Assembly (NCBI GenBank): GCA_963759375.1
Contig: CAVWYY010000002.1
Coordinates: 558,001 to 622,000 of the forward strand
Direction: 5' to 3'
Length of the DNA: 64,000 nt
Source: DASSUW01 sp963759375
GTDB taxonomy: Bacteria; Actinomycetota; Thermoleophilia; Solirubrobacterales; Solirubrobacteraceae
The notes under the pieces were generated by a model. That model was not told the DNA's origin and searched no databases. It was given only the letters and a program-made list of their open reading frames with translations. Every line of letters begins with the position of its first letter. The first letter of the stretch is position 1. The translations under genes were made by a program, and so were the position numbers. This document shows, one piece after another, positions 15,303 to 23,630 of this stretch.

Positions 15303-16180
15303 GCGGCGGCACCCTCCGGGGCCGGGACACGCGGGTTCGGCAGACGGACGGCGAGCACGAGCAGGCCGCCCAGTATGAGGCCGGCACCGGCGATCGCGGC
15401 CGCACCCATCGGCTCGGCGAGCACGAGCGCGCCGAGCAGGCCGGCGGTCAGTGGCTCGGCCAGCGTCAGCGTCGCGGTCTCGGACGCCGTCAGGCGCCGC
15501 AGACCGCGGGCGAACAGCACGTACGCGAGCGCCGTCGGGACGATGCCGAGGAACAGCGCGAGCGCGATCCCGTCGGGGTGCGCGAGCCAGCCGGGGCCGC
15601 TGAGCAGCAGCGCCGGCAGCAGCACCAGCGCGCCGAGTCCGAACGCCGCGCCCATCACCGACTCGGGCGCGTGCCCGTCGGCCATCAGCCGCTTGGCGGC
15701 GAGCGTGTACGACGCGTACGCCCCGCCCGCCGCGACGGCGAGCCCGATGCCGAGCGGCGACACGTCGGCGTCGCCGCCGGCCAGTGCGAGCAGCGCGACG
15801 CCCGCGCAGGCCAGCGCGGTCGCGGCCGCCCAGCGGCCCGAGGGCCGGCGGCGGGTGAGGATCCACTCGAACGCGCCGGTAAGCGCGGGCGCCGAGCCGA
15901 GCGCGACGATCGTCCCGACCGCCACGCCGGTGTCGTCGACCGCCGCGAAGAACGCGAGCTGGTACACGGCCACGCCGGCCACCGCCGCGGCGACCGGGCC
16001 GCGCGCCCAGGGCGGCCCGGGTTGGGCGATCGCGCGGGCCAGCAGGGCGAGCAGCGCCCCGCCGACGAGGATCCGCGCCGCCCCCACGCCGACCGGCGTC
16101 GTGCCCGAGGGCCCGAGCGCCTGTGCGGTGCCGGTGGTGGCGAAGCACAGAGCGGCGAGGAGGACCTGAGCGCGAGCCAT
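15299..16180 (-). CDS. EamA/DMT family transporter
   Basis: 293 residues, ten predicted membrane helices arranged as two EamA repeats (about 5-135 and 145-280). Telltale segments are GPSGTTPVGVGAARILVGG in the first repeat and RLTASETATLTLAEPLTAGLLGALVL in the second, where the second-repeat Glu/Pro motif is conserved in RhaT/YdcZ-like exporters. Such proteins export amino acids, nucleosides or metabolites; the substrate here is unknown. It shares a transcript with the downstream GntR regulator, which may respond to the same compound. Confidence 0.9.
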   Translation of the reverse strand: MARAQVLLAALCFATTGTAQALGPSGTTPVGVGAARILVGGALLALLARAIAQPGPPWARGPVAAAVAGVAVYQLAFFAAVDDTGVAVGTIVALGSAPALTGAFEWILTRRRPSGRWAAATALACAGVALLALAGGDADVSPLGIGLAVAAGGAYASYTLAAKRLMADGHAPESVMGAAFGLGALVLLPALLLSGPGWLAHPDGIALALFLGIVPTALAYVLFARGLRRLTASETATLTLAEPLTAGLLGALVLAEPMGAAAIAGAGLILGGLLVLAVRLPNPRVPAPEGAAA

Positions 16181-16188
16181 GGCTTAGA

Positions 16189-16199
16189 TTGTTCCACAA
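16189..16199. promoter_or_regulatory. FadR-type GntR operator upstream of the exporter/regulator pair
   Basis: Palindrome TTGT-TCC-ACAA, flanked by A and T so that ATTGT/ACAAT pair on the two sides. It matches the TNGTNNNACNA pattern of the FadR branch of GntR regulators. It lies 9 bases before the transporter ATG, where a bound repressor would block transcription or translation start. It is assigned to the adjacent GntR protein by context. Confidence 0.6.
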
Positions 16200-16252
16200 T
16201 TCTACAGGTGCACGCGGCGAACTGCGGCTGGGTGGAGGTTGGGAGCCTTCGC

Positions 16253-16294
16253 CGATTGTCGAGTTGATCGCATACGCCGATGAGTCGACAATCG
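16253..16294. repeat. Inverted repeat, 10-base arms, in a divergent intergenic region
   Basis: Arms CGATTGTCGA and TCGACAATCG are exact reverse complements with a 22-base spacer. The repeat lies between the divergent exporter and SDR starts, about 35 bases before the SDR ATG. Each arm contains TTGTCGA, so this could be a pair of half-sites for a dimeric regulator rather than a terminator; there is no gene ending here. Confidence 0.5.
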
Positions 16295-16328
16295 CAGCTG
16301 GTAGCCGGTTGCGGCACACTGCCGCGCC

Positions 16329-17106
16329 ATGGATCTCGGCCTTACAGACTTCGCCGTCCTCGTGACCGGCGCCTCCGGCGGCATCGGCTCCGCGACCGCC
16401 CGCGCGCTGGCCGCCGAGGGCGCCCGCGTCGGCGTCCACTACCACTCCTCAAGGGACGCGGCAGAGGCGCTCGCCGACGAGATCGGCGGCGTCGCCCTGC
16501 AGGCCGACCTACGCGACGAGGCGCAGGCCGACGGGCTCGTCCCGCGCGCGGTGGAGGCGCTCGGCCGGCTCGACGCGTGCGTGGCGAACGCGGGCACGTG
16601 GGATCCCGAGGACGTCCCGCTCGCCCGTATGAGCCTGGCCCGCTGGCAGGACACGATCGAGTCCAATCTCACCGCCACGTTTCTCACCGCTCGTGCCTAC
16701 CTGCGCCACGTCGAGGCGCACCAAGGCGGGCTCGCTGGTGCTCGTGGGCTCGACCGCCGGGATCTTCGGCGAGGCGGGGCACGCCGACTACTCGTCGGCC
16801 AAGGCGGCGATGACCGGCGGGCTGCTGCTCTCGCTCAAGAACGAGGTCGTCCGCACCGCCCCGCTCGCCCGGGTCAACCTCGTCGCGCCCGGCTGGACCG
16901 TCTCGCCGATGACCGAGAAGGACCTCACGGACGAGAACGTCGCCCGCGTGACCGCGACGATGCCGCTGCGCAAGGTCGCCACGGCCGAGGACGTCGCCGC
17001 CGCGATCGCGTTCCTGTGCTCGCCGGCCGCCTCCGGCCACGTGACCGGCCAGGTGATCACCGTCGCGGGAGGGATGGAGGGGCGACTGCTGCACCCGCCT
17101 CGCTAG
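16329..17106 (+). pseudogene. SDR family oxidoreductase, interrupted by a one-base insertion
   Basis: Short-chain dehydrogenase of about 258 residues. The N-terminal part in one frame has the Rossmann motif VTGASGGIG and the NAG of ACVANAGTWDP. From about 16720 the homologous sequence continues in the next frame with GSLVLVGSTAG, the active-site YSSAK, and the closing AFLCSPAASGHVTGQVITVAGG. An extra C within 16718-16720 accounts for the break: removing it gives RHVEATKAGSLVLVGS, a normal SDR sequence. The substrate is unknown. Since both halves are well conserved, a sequence error is at least as likely as a true mutation. Confidence 0.85.
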
Positions 17107-17114
17107 GCCGCCCG

Positions 17115-17805
17115 CTACTCCGAGAGGTGCGCGGTGTCGTTGAAGCCGAGCAGCACCTGGCGGCCGCCGGGGAGCACGACGAGGCGGGTGATCGACGCGT
17201 TGTCGACGTTCAGGAACGCGAACGGCCGGCTGCCGGTCGCCTGCCGGCATGCCTCGGCGATGAACGCGCCGTGCGTGACGACGACCACCGCGGCGCCCGG
17301 ACCGGCAGCGCCGGCCACCGCGCCGACGGCGCCCGCGACGCGAGCGCCGAACGCCTCGCTGCTCTCGGCGCCGGGGATGACGTCCCAGCGCTCCTCGGCG
17401 AACAGCCGCTGGATCAACCCGTCGCCGCGCGCGACGCGGATGCGGAACTCGCCGCCCTCGAGCTCGCCGGTGTGGACCTCGCGCAGGTCGCCGAGCACGG
17501 TCGGCTCCAGCCCAGAGGCGGCGGCGATCGGCTCGGCCGTCGCGGTCGTGCGCGCGAACGGGCTGACGAACAGGCCGGTCAGCGGCTCGGCCGCCAGCCG
17601 CTCGGCCACGCGCCGCGCCTGCTCGACGCCCTGCGGCGCGAGCGGCGGGTCGCCCTGGCCGTCGAGCAGCGGGAACGGGCGACCTGGCGATCGCGGCCGC
17701 CGACGCGCCGTGGCGCACGAGCACGAGCGCGGTCGACCCCTCCGGCGGGACCCATCGCTCCTGGTGGTACTGCTCCTCCGGCACGGCCGGGGATGGTGCC
17801 ACCAT
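17115..17805 (-). pseudogene. Histidine phosphatase family protein, interrupted by a one-base insertion
   Basis: Phosphoglycerate mutase-like phosphatase of about 229 residues. The N-terminal frame has VLVRHGASAAAIA with the catalytic RHG. The remainder, in another frame, has GRPFPLLDGQGDPPLAPQG, SPFARTTATAEPI, the Glu of the HTGELEGGEF region, and VVVTHGAFI with the second His. An extra base at 17685 separates the halves; without it IAGRPFPLL reads through as in the family. The ATG at 17805 is 6 bases from the divergent DNA ligase start, leaving no room for ordinary promoters. Substrate unknown. Confidence 0.83.
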
Positions 17806-17811
17806 GGCCCG

Positions 17812-19311
17812 ATGCTGCTGCGCGAGCTCGTCGACGCGTCCGCCGCCGTCCGCGCCACGTCGGCTCGCGGCGGCAAGGTCGAGCGCCTGGCCGAGCTGCT
17901 CCGGCACGCCGCGCCCGAGCAGGTCCCGGCCGCGGTCGCGTGGCTGTCGGGCGAGCTGACGCAGCGCCAGATCGGCGTCGGCTGGGCGACCGTGCGGGAT
18001 CATCCCCCGGCCGTCGCCGAGGCGACGCTCACGGTCGCCGAGGTGCAGGCGGCGTTCGACCACATCGGCTCGCTGTCCGGCGCCGGCTCGCAGGCCGCCC
18101 GCCGCGCCGCGGTGCAGGAGCTGTTCGCGCGCGCCACGGAGCCCGAGCAGCGGTTCCTCACCGGGCTGCTGCTCGGCGACATCGCCCAGGGCGCGCTCGC
18201 GGGCGTGATGACCGACGCGGTGGCCAAGGCGGCCGACGTTCCGAAGGCCGACGTGCGCCGCGCGCTGATGCTGCGCGGCGACCTCGGGGCGGTGGCGGAG
18301 GTCGCGCTCGCCGACGGCGCGGCGGGCCTGGCCACGATCTCGCTCGAGCTCCTGCGCCCCGTGCAGCCGATGCTCGCCGCGCCGGGCTCCGACGTCGCCG
18401 CCGCGCTCGAGCGCATCACTCCGGCGGCCGTCGAGTTCAAGCTCGACGGGATCCGCGTGCAGGTGCATCGCCGCGGTGACGAGGTGCGCGTGTTCACCCG
18501 CACGCTCGACGACATCACCGAGCGCGTGCCGGAGATCGTCGCGGCGGCGCGGACCGTGCCCGCCGATGCCGCGGTACTCGACGGGGAGGCGATCGCGCTG
18601 CGTCCCGACGGCCGGCCGGAGCCGTTCCAGGTCACCGCCAGCCGCGTCGGGGGCGGTGGGCTCAACGTGCAGTTCTTCGACGTCCTGCACGCCGGCGGAG
18701 AGGACCTGATCGACCGCCCGGGCGCCGAGCGCTTCGAGGCGCTCGCCGAGCTGCTGCCCGAGGAGCTTCGCGTTCCCCGCGCGGTGGCGACCGACGAGGC
18801 GTCGGCCCAGGCGGTGCTCGACGACGCGCTGGCCCGCGGGCACGAGGGCGTGCTCGTCAAGGCGCTCGACGCGCCGTACGCGGCCGGCCGCCGCGGCGCC
18901 GGCTGGCTGAAGGTCAAGCCGCGCCACACCCTCGACCTCGTGGTGCTCGCCGCCGAGTGGGGCCACGGCCGCCGGCGCGGCTGGCTGAGCAACCTGCACC
19001 TGGGCGCCCGCGAACCCGATGGCCCGGGCTTCGTGATGCTCGGCAAGACGTTCAAGGGCCTGACCGACGCGATGCTCACGTGGCAGACCGAGCACCTGGC
19101 CGCGTTGGAGACCGGCCGCGACGACTGGACCGTGTACGTGCGGCCCGAGCTGGTGGTCGAGATCGCGTTCGACGGCGTGCAGGCGAGCCGCCGCTACCCG
19201 GGCGGCGTGACGCTGCGCTTCGCGCGCGTGCTTCGCCACCGGCCCGACAAGCCGGCGTCCGAGGCCGACACGCTCGACGCCGTGCTGCGCATCCACGCCT
19301 CGGGCGCGTAG
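17812..19311 (+). CDS. ATP-dependent DNA ligase (LigB-like)
   Basis: Seals nicks in duplex DNA using ATP. The N-terminal DNA-binding domain (about 1-185) has GELTQRQIGVGWATVR and GDIAQGALAGVM. Motif I is EFKLDGIR with the adenylated Lys210. DGEAIALRPDG is motif III, HEGVLVKALD motif IV and GWLKVKPRH motif V. The C-terminal OB domain ends in GGVTLRFARVLRHRPDK with motif VI. At 499 residues it is the size of the mycobacterial non-essential LigB enzymes, which act alongside an NAD-dependent LigA. The ATG fits that N-terminus. Confidence 0.94.
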   Translation: MLLRELVDASAAVRATSARGGKVERLAELLRHAAPEQVPAAVAWLSGELTQRQIGVGWATVRDHPPAVAEATLTVAEVQAAFDHIGSLSGAGSQAARRAAVQELFARATEPEQRFLTGLLLGDIAQGALAGVMTDAVAKAADVPKADVRRALMLRGDLGAVAEVALADGAAGLATISLELLRPVQPMLAAPGSDVAAALERITPAAVEFKLDGIRVQVHRRGDEVRVFTRTLDDITERVPEIVAAARTVPADAAVLDGEAIALRPDGRPEPFQVTASRVGGGGLNVQFFDVLHAGGEDLIDRPGAERFEALAELLPEELRVPRAVATDEASAQAVLDDALARGHEGVLVKALDAPYAAGRRGAGWLKVKPRHTLDLVVLAAEWGHGRRRGWLSNLHLGAREPDGPGFVMLGKTFKGLTDAMLTWQTEHLAALETGRDDWTVYVRPELVVEIAFDGVQASRRYPGGVTLRFARVLRHRPDKPASEADTLDAVLRIHASGA

Positions 19312-19323
19312 ACTGCCGCCCAC

Positions 19324-19485
19324 ATGCTCCTCTTGGCGATGAGCTACGCGCTGAAGACGACGCTCGCGCTCGGCATCCTGTTCGGGGTGGTCTTCCCCGG
19401 GCTCTTGACGGGCCTGATCATCTTCGCCGTCGCGCAGGCGATGGCCGAGCGCCAGCAGAACCAGGAACGCCAGGCCAGCCGCTAG
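19324..19485 (+). CDS. Small single-pass membrane protein
   Basis: A 53-residue protein starting at ATG 12 bases after the ligase stop. One long hydrophobic region (about 10-38, LALGILFGVVFPGLLTGLII) is followed by a charged Gln/Arg/Glu tail (AERQQNQERQASR). No homologue is recognised. The codon bias and close spacing support translation as part of the ligase transcript, but there is no functional clue. Confidence 0.5.
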   Translation: MLLLAMSYALKTTLALGILFGVVFPGLLTGLIIFAVAQAMAERQQNQERQASR

Positions 19486-19496
19486 ACCGCCCGCGG

Positions 19497-20819
19497 CTAG
19501 GCGATGCGCGTGACGACGAGCGCGATCGCGACGAGCAGCAGCACGACCAGCGCGAGCGAGACGGCACGCGCGGTCCAGAGCGCCCCGCCGGACCGCGGCG
19601 GGGCGATCCGGCTCGCCGAGGAGGTCGCGGGCGCCCTGCGGCGGAGCGGCCGGCGCTCGGCCTCCGCGCGCAGGTCGGCGAGCTCGCGCTCCAGCCGCTT
19701 GCGATCGGCGCGCGCGGCGACCAGCTCGGCCTCGACGCGCTCGCGGCCCTCGCGGGCGGCACCGAGTTCGGCGCTCAGACGGTCATGGTCGGCCCACGCG
19801 CCGGCCAGCTCGCCCTCCAGGCGTTCACGGTCGGCACGCCCGGCTGCGAGCTCGGCCTCCAGCCGCTCGGTGTCGGCGACGGGCGCGAGCGCCGGGACGG
19901 CCAGATCGGCGCGCAGCTTGTCGCGATCCTCGTTGGCCGCGGCCAGCTCCTGTCGCAGCCCCTCGATCTCGGCCACGAGCCGGTCGTGCGCCCCGACGGC
20001 CTTGTCGCGCTCGGTGGCGAGCCGGTCGCGCTCGGCCTCGATGCGGTCGCGCGCGGCGGCGATCTCCTCGGCGGAGCCGGAACGCTCCTCGGCGTCGGCG
20101 AGCCGCGCCTCGAGGGCGGCATGGGCATCGCGGGCGGCGGCCAGCTGGCGCTCGGCGAGATCGCGCGCCCGGGCGGCCTCGTCAGCCACCGCCTCGGCAC
20201 GCTGACGCTGGCGGTACTCGTCGTTGACGAGGCGCTCGCCGTCCTCGCGGGCGTGCTCGGCCTCGGCGCGCGCGGCGCCGATCCGGCGCTCGCCTTCGGC
20301 GCGGGCCTGCTCGGCGGTCTCGCGGGCGGCGTCCCGCTCGGCGCGCACGCGCGCCAGCGCATCGGCCTCGCGCTCCACCCCGTCGAGCGTGCGCTGCAGC
20401 TCGCGGCGCTCCTTGATCTCGGCGGCGAGCTGCTCGCGCAGCAGCTCGGCCTCGGTCGGCCTGCGCTTCTGCGCCGGCCGCGGCTCGGCCGGCCGCTTGC
20501 GGGCGCCGGGTAGCGGGAGGTCGACCACGAGGTCCGATCCGACCTCGAGCTCGGCGCGGTCCGCCACGACCTTGCCACCGTCCCAGACGAACGCCGCCAG
20601 CCAGACGCCGCCGTCGTCGGCCCACGGCTTGTGATCGAGCACGGCGACCAGGCGGCGGCGCGAGTCGCCGGTGTGCAGCCACAGCACCGGCCGCACGAAG
20701 CGCCGCCCCCGCAGACCTTGCCAGTGACCGGCGACCTCCAGCCGCTCGCCCACGGGCCCGAACCGCTCGACGGTGAAGGACGGCTCGGTGGCCGTGATAT
20801 CCGCGATGGTTCCAGCCAC
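19497..20819 (-). CDS. Tail-anchored coiled-coil protein with N-terminal beta domain (paralogue 2)
   Basis: 440 residues with the same architecture as the gene at 12690-13922. The beta domain (1-110) has RLEVAGHWQGLRGRRFVRPVL and AELEVGSDLVVDLPLP. A coiled coil of about 280 residues follows, then a short Ser/Pro/Arg linker. A C-terminal membrane helix (about 415-437) precedes a three-residue tail. Starts with GTG. It stands alone on this strand, so unlike paralogue 1 it is not in an operon. Duplication of an uncharacterised architecture within 7 kb is notable. A role in envelope or cell-shape organisation is only a guess. Confidence 0.82.
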   Translation of the reverse strand: MAGTIADITATEPSFTVERFGPVGERLEVAGHWQGLRGRRFVRPVLWLHTGDSRRRLVAVLDHKPWADDGGVWLAAFVWDGGKVVADRAELEVGSDLVVDLPLPGARKRPAEPRPAQKRRPTEAELLREQLAAEIKERRELQRTLDGVEREADALARVRAERDAARETAEQARAEGERRIGAARAEAEHAREDGERLVNDEYRQRQRAEAVADEAARARDLAERQLAAARDAHAALEARLADAEERSGSAEEIAAARDRIEAERDRLATERDKAVGAHDRLVAEIEGLRQELAAANEDRDKLRADLAVPALAPVADTERLEAELAAGRADRERLEGELAGAWADHDRLSAELGAAREGRERVEAELVAARADRKRLERELADLRAEAERRPLRRRAPATSSASRIAPPRSGGALWTARAVSLALVVLLLVAIALVVTRIA

Positions 20820-20961
20820 CCGGCAGCCAGGCTAGTACACGGAACCGCAATTTCCACGCAATCCCGGCGTTTCCGACCGGTATGCACGCTGTCCGTCACA
20901 TCTACATCGCCGCCGAAACACCAGGTTTTGAACCGACAGCGGCCGGTCATCACCGGACCTG

Positions 20962-22584
20962 ATGTCGCCGCTGCTCAGCATGCGAGCGCCGGTGAGCGTC
21001 AACATCCGGCTCCGCGCCGCGTGTGGTGTCGCCGCGCTCATCGCCGTCATCGTCGCCGTGGGAGCCGGCAACGGGCGCCCTTCGGCCGCCGTCCCGGCCT
21101 GCCTGGCCATCGGCGCCGTGTGCGCCGCGCTCGTCGCGCACCTGCTGCACGCATCCGCGCGCACGGTCGGCGACGCGCGGCTGCTGTGGATCTCCGCGGG
21201 CGTCACGGTCGCGTTCGCGGGCCTGATCGCGACGCTGCTCGGCCAGCCGAGCGTGGCGCCGGACGGTGGGCCGATCAGCCAGGGCGAGGACTCGCTGGCG
21301 GCCGTCTACATCATCTGGCACCTGGCGCTGCTCGCCGCCGGACTGCTCGCGGTCACCGGCGTGCGCAGCCGCCCGCGCGAGCTCGTCGCGTTCGGGGCGG
21401 GCTCGATCGCGCTGCTGCTCTGGGTCGCGATCTCCGATGCGCCGTTCGGGGATCTCGCGGACGCGGATGGCTACCACGGGATCACGCGGCTGATCGTCGC
21501 CCTGATCGCGCTCGCGCAGCTCGGCGTGGCCGCCGCGTGGTGGCAGCGGGCCGGTGGCGCGCCGACGTGGGGCGAGATGTGCGTGATCGCACTGATGCTG
21601 CTCTCGGGGCTCGACCTCGTGGCCTACCTGGTCGCCTCCGAGCCGTACGCGAACGCCTGGTGGGCGAGCCTGACGCTGCGGGCCGGGCAGTTCGCCGTCC
21701 CGGCCGTCGGCATCGTGATGGGATTCGTCGCGGTGGCCGACCGGCTGCGCGACCTGCAGGCCGAGCTCGGCCGCGGCCTCGAGCTCGAACGCGAGCGCGC
21801 GCGCCGCGAGGAGGAGCTGGTCGGGCTCGACCGCCGCCGGCGAGAGGAGGCGCACGACCGCATCGTCCAGCTCGCCGACGGGCAGGGCCTCGGCGTAGCG
21901 CTCCAACCGATCGTCGACCTCGGCTCCGGGAACGTGGTCGGTGCCGAGGCGCTGGCGCGCTTCAAGGGCGCGGACGGCGAGCCGCTGCCGACCGAGAACA
22001 CGTTCCTCGACGCCCATGCGCTCGGCCTCGGGGTCCAGCTCGAGCTCGCCGTGATCCGCCTCGCGCTGGCGTGCGAGGACCGGCTGCCCGAGGGGCTCTA
22101 CCTCGCGCTCAACGTCTCCCCCTCCGTGCTCGGCTCCAGCGAGCTCGAGGCGATCGTCGCGCGCGGCGACCACGACCGCCCGCTGGTGGTCGAGCTCACC
22201 GAGCACCAGCCGGTGGAGGACTACGCCGAGCTCGACCAGGCGCTGGGGCGCCTGCGCGACTACGGGGTGCGCGTCGCCGTCGACGACGTGGGCTCGGGCT
22301 TCGCGTCGTTCCGGCACGTGACGCGCGTGAACCCCGAGATCCTCAAGCTCGACCGGACGCTCGTCTCCGGCATCCACGAGGACCCCGTGAGGCAGTCGCT
22401 GGCGGCGGCGATCGTGGCCTTCGCGCGCGACGTCGGGGCGATCGTCGTGTCCGAGGGGATCGAGAACCAGGACGAGCTCTCGTGCCTGATGGAGCTCGCC
22501 GTCGGATGCGGCCAGGGCTTCTATCTGGCGCGGCCGGAGCTGGGCCGCGTGAATACGAAGTTGCCCGAGCTCGTCGGCGGTTGA
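20962..22584 (+). CDS. Membrane-anchored EAL domain protein (c-di-GMP phosphodiesterase)
   Basis: 540 residues. About the first 250 form a sensor of eight hydrophobic helices. A short coiled coil (LQAELGRGLELERERARREEEL) follows, then an EAL domain (about 305-535). Catalytic landmarks look intact: GAEALARF (EAL), LNVSP, the Glu of ELTEH, DDVGSG (metal Asp pair), LKLDR and SEGIEN, with QGFYLARP at the end. It probably hydrolyses cyclic di-GMP to pGpG under control of the membrane part, whose signal is unknown. No GGDEF domain is present. A second ATG 18 bases downstream is an alternative start. Confidence 0.92.
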   Translation: MSPLLSMRAPVSVNIRLRAACGVAALIAVIVAVGAGNGRPSAAVPACLAIGAVCAALVAHLLHASARTVGDARLLWISAGVTVAFAGLIATLLGQPSVAPDGGPISQGEDSLAAVYIIWHLALLAAGLLAVTGVRSRPRELVAFGAGSIALLLWVAISDAPFGDLADADGYHGITRLIVALIALAQLGVAAAWWQRAGGAPTWGEMCVIALMLLSGLDLVAYLVASEPYANAWWASLTLRAGQFAVPAVGIVMGFVAVADRLRDLQAELGRGLELERERARREEELVGLDRRRREEAHDRIVQLADGQGLGVALQPIVDLGSGNVVGAEALARFKGADGEPLPTENTFLDAHALGLGVQLELAVIRLALACEDRLPEGLYLALNVSPSVLGSSELEAIVARGDHDRPLVVELTEHQPVEDYAELDQALGRLRDYGVRVAVDDVGSGFASFRHVTRVNPEILKLDRTLVSGIHEDPVRQSLAAAIVAFARDVGAIVVSEGIENQDELSCLMELAVGCGQGFYLARPELGRVNTKLPELVGG

Positions 22585-22618
22585 TCTTCCGCCGCCCGGG
22601 GGCATACTCCGGATCGCG

Positions 22619-23587
22619 ATGATCGTCGACTGCGCGGTCTACGAGGACGGCTGCAGGTGCGGGGGCGAGCTCGCGCTGGCCGAGGCCGGCGAGGCGGCGG
22701 CGCGCGACGGGTCGTTCGTGTGGCTCGGTATGTACGCGCCTTCTGAGGAGGAGTTCGATGCCGTCCGCCGCGAGTTCGATCTGCACGAGCTGGCGGTCGA
22801 GGACGCGATCGTCGCCCACCAGCGCCCGAAGGTCGAGCGCTACGGGGACACGCTGCTGATCGTGCTCAAGACCGTCCGCTACGTGGAGGACGACGACGAC
22901 CTCGAGACCGGCGAGATCCTCCTGTTCGTCAACCGCGACTTCGTGGTCACGGTCCGGCACGGGCAGAGCCGCCTGCACGACGTGCGGCTGGAGATCGAGA
23001 ACCGGCCGGACCTGCTGCGGTTCGGCGCCGGCGCGGTGCTGTACGCGATCGTCGACCGCATCGTGGACGACTACGAGCCGGTGGTGCAGGCGGTCGAGGG
23101 CGACATCCAAGAGGTCGAGCACGACATGTTCTCGCCCGAGCGGAGCAACCCCGCGGAGCGCATCTACACCATGGAGCGGGAGGTGCTCGACCTGCAGCGA
23201 GCGATCGTCCCGCTCGGCCCGGCCATCGACCGTCTGGCCCGGGGGCAGTACGACCTCATTCACCCGGAGCTGCGGACCTACTTCCGCGACGTCCACGATC
23301 ACCTGCTCCGCGTGTCTGGCCGCATCGAGACGTTCCGCGACCTGCTTTCGAGCGCGCTGCAGGCGAACCTGACCCAGGCCGCCGTCAGGCAGAACGAGGA
23401 CATGCGCAAGATCTCCGCCTGGGTGGCGATCCTCGCCGTGCCGACCGGCGTCGCCGCGATCTACGGCATGAACTTCGCGAACATGCCCGAGCTGCACTGG
23501 CGGTTCGGCTATCCGCTGGTGCTCGTCACCATCGTCATCCTCTGCGCCGTGCTCTACTGGCGCTTCCGGCGCTCGGGCTGGCTTTAG
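22619..23587 (+). CDS. corA: CorA-type magnesium/cobalt transporter
   Basis: 322 residues. A large cytoplasmic alpha/beta N-terminal domain precedes a long helix and two C-terminal membrane helices (about 263-284 and 296-314). The signature YGMNF, followed by ANMPEL in the loop position, forms the outer mouth of the pentameric channel. KISAWVAILAVPTGVAAI is the pore-lining helix. Transports Mg2+, possibly Co2+ or Ni2+, down the gradient. It starts 34 bases after the EAL gene and may be co-transcribed, but there is no functional link. Confidence 0.95.
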   Translation: MIVDCAVYEDGCRCGGELALAEAGEAAARDGSFVWLGMYAPSEEEFDAVRREFDLHELAVEDAIVAHQRPKVERYGDTLLIVLKTVRYVEDDDDLETGEILLFVNRDFVVTVRHGQSRLHDVRLEIENRPDLLRFGAGAVLYAIVDRIVDDYEPVVQAVEGDIQEVEHDMFSPERSNPAERIYTMEREVLDLQRAIVPLGPAIDRLARGQYDLIHPELRTYFRDVHDHLLRVSGRIETFRDLLSSALQANLTQAAVRQNEDMRKISAWVAILAVPTGVAAIYGMNFANMPELHWRFGYPLVLVTIVILCAVLYWRFRRSGWL

Positions 23588-23630
23588 TGGCAGGATCCCC
23601 CCGGGGTTCCCTCGACCTGGAGGTGGTGCG

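Noticed and set aside
16329..17106. Programmed ribosomal frameshifting in the SDR gene
   Set aside because: No slippery heptamer or pseudoknot is seen, and similar breaks occur in many unrelated genes of the window, which points to sequence error.
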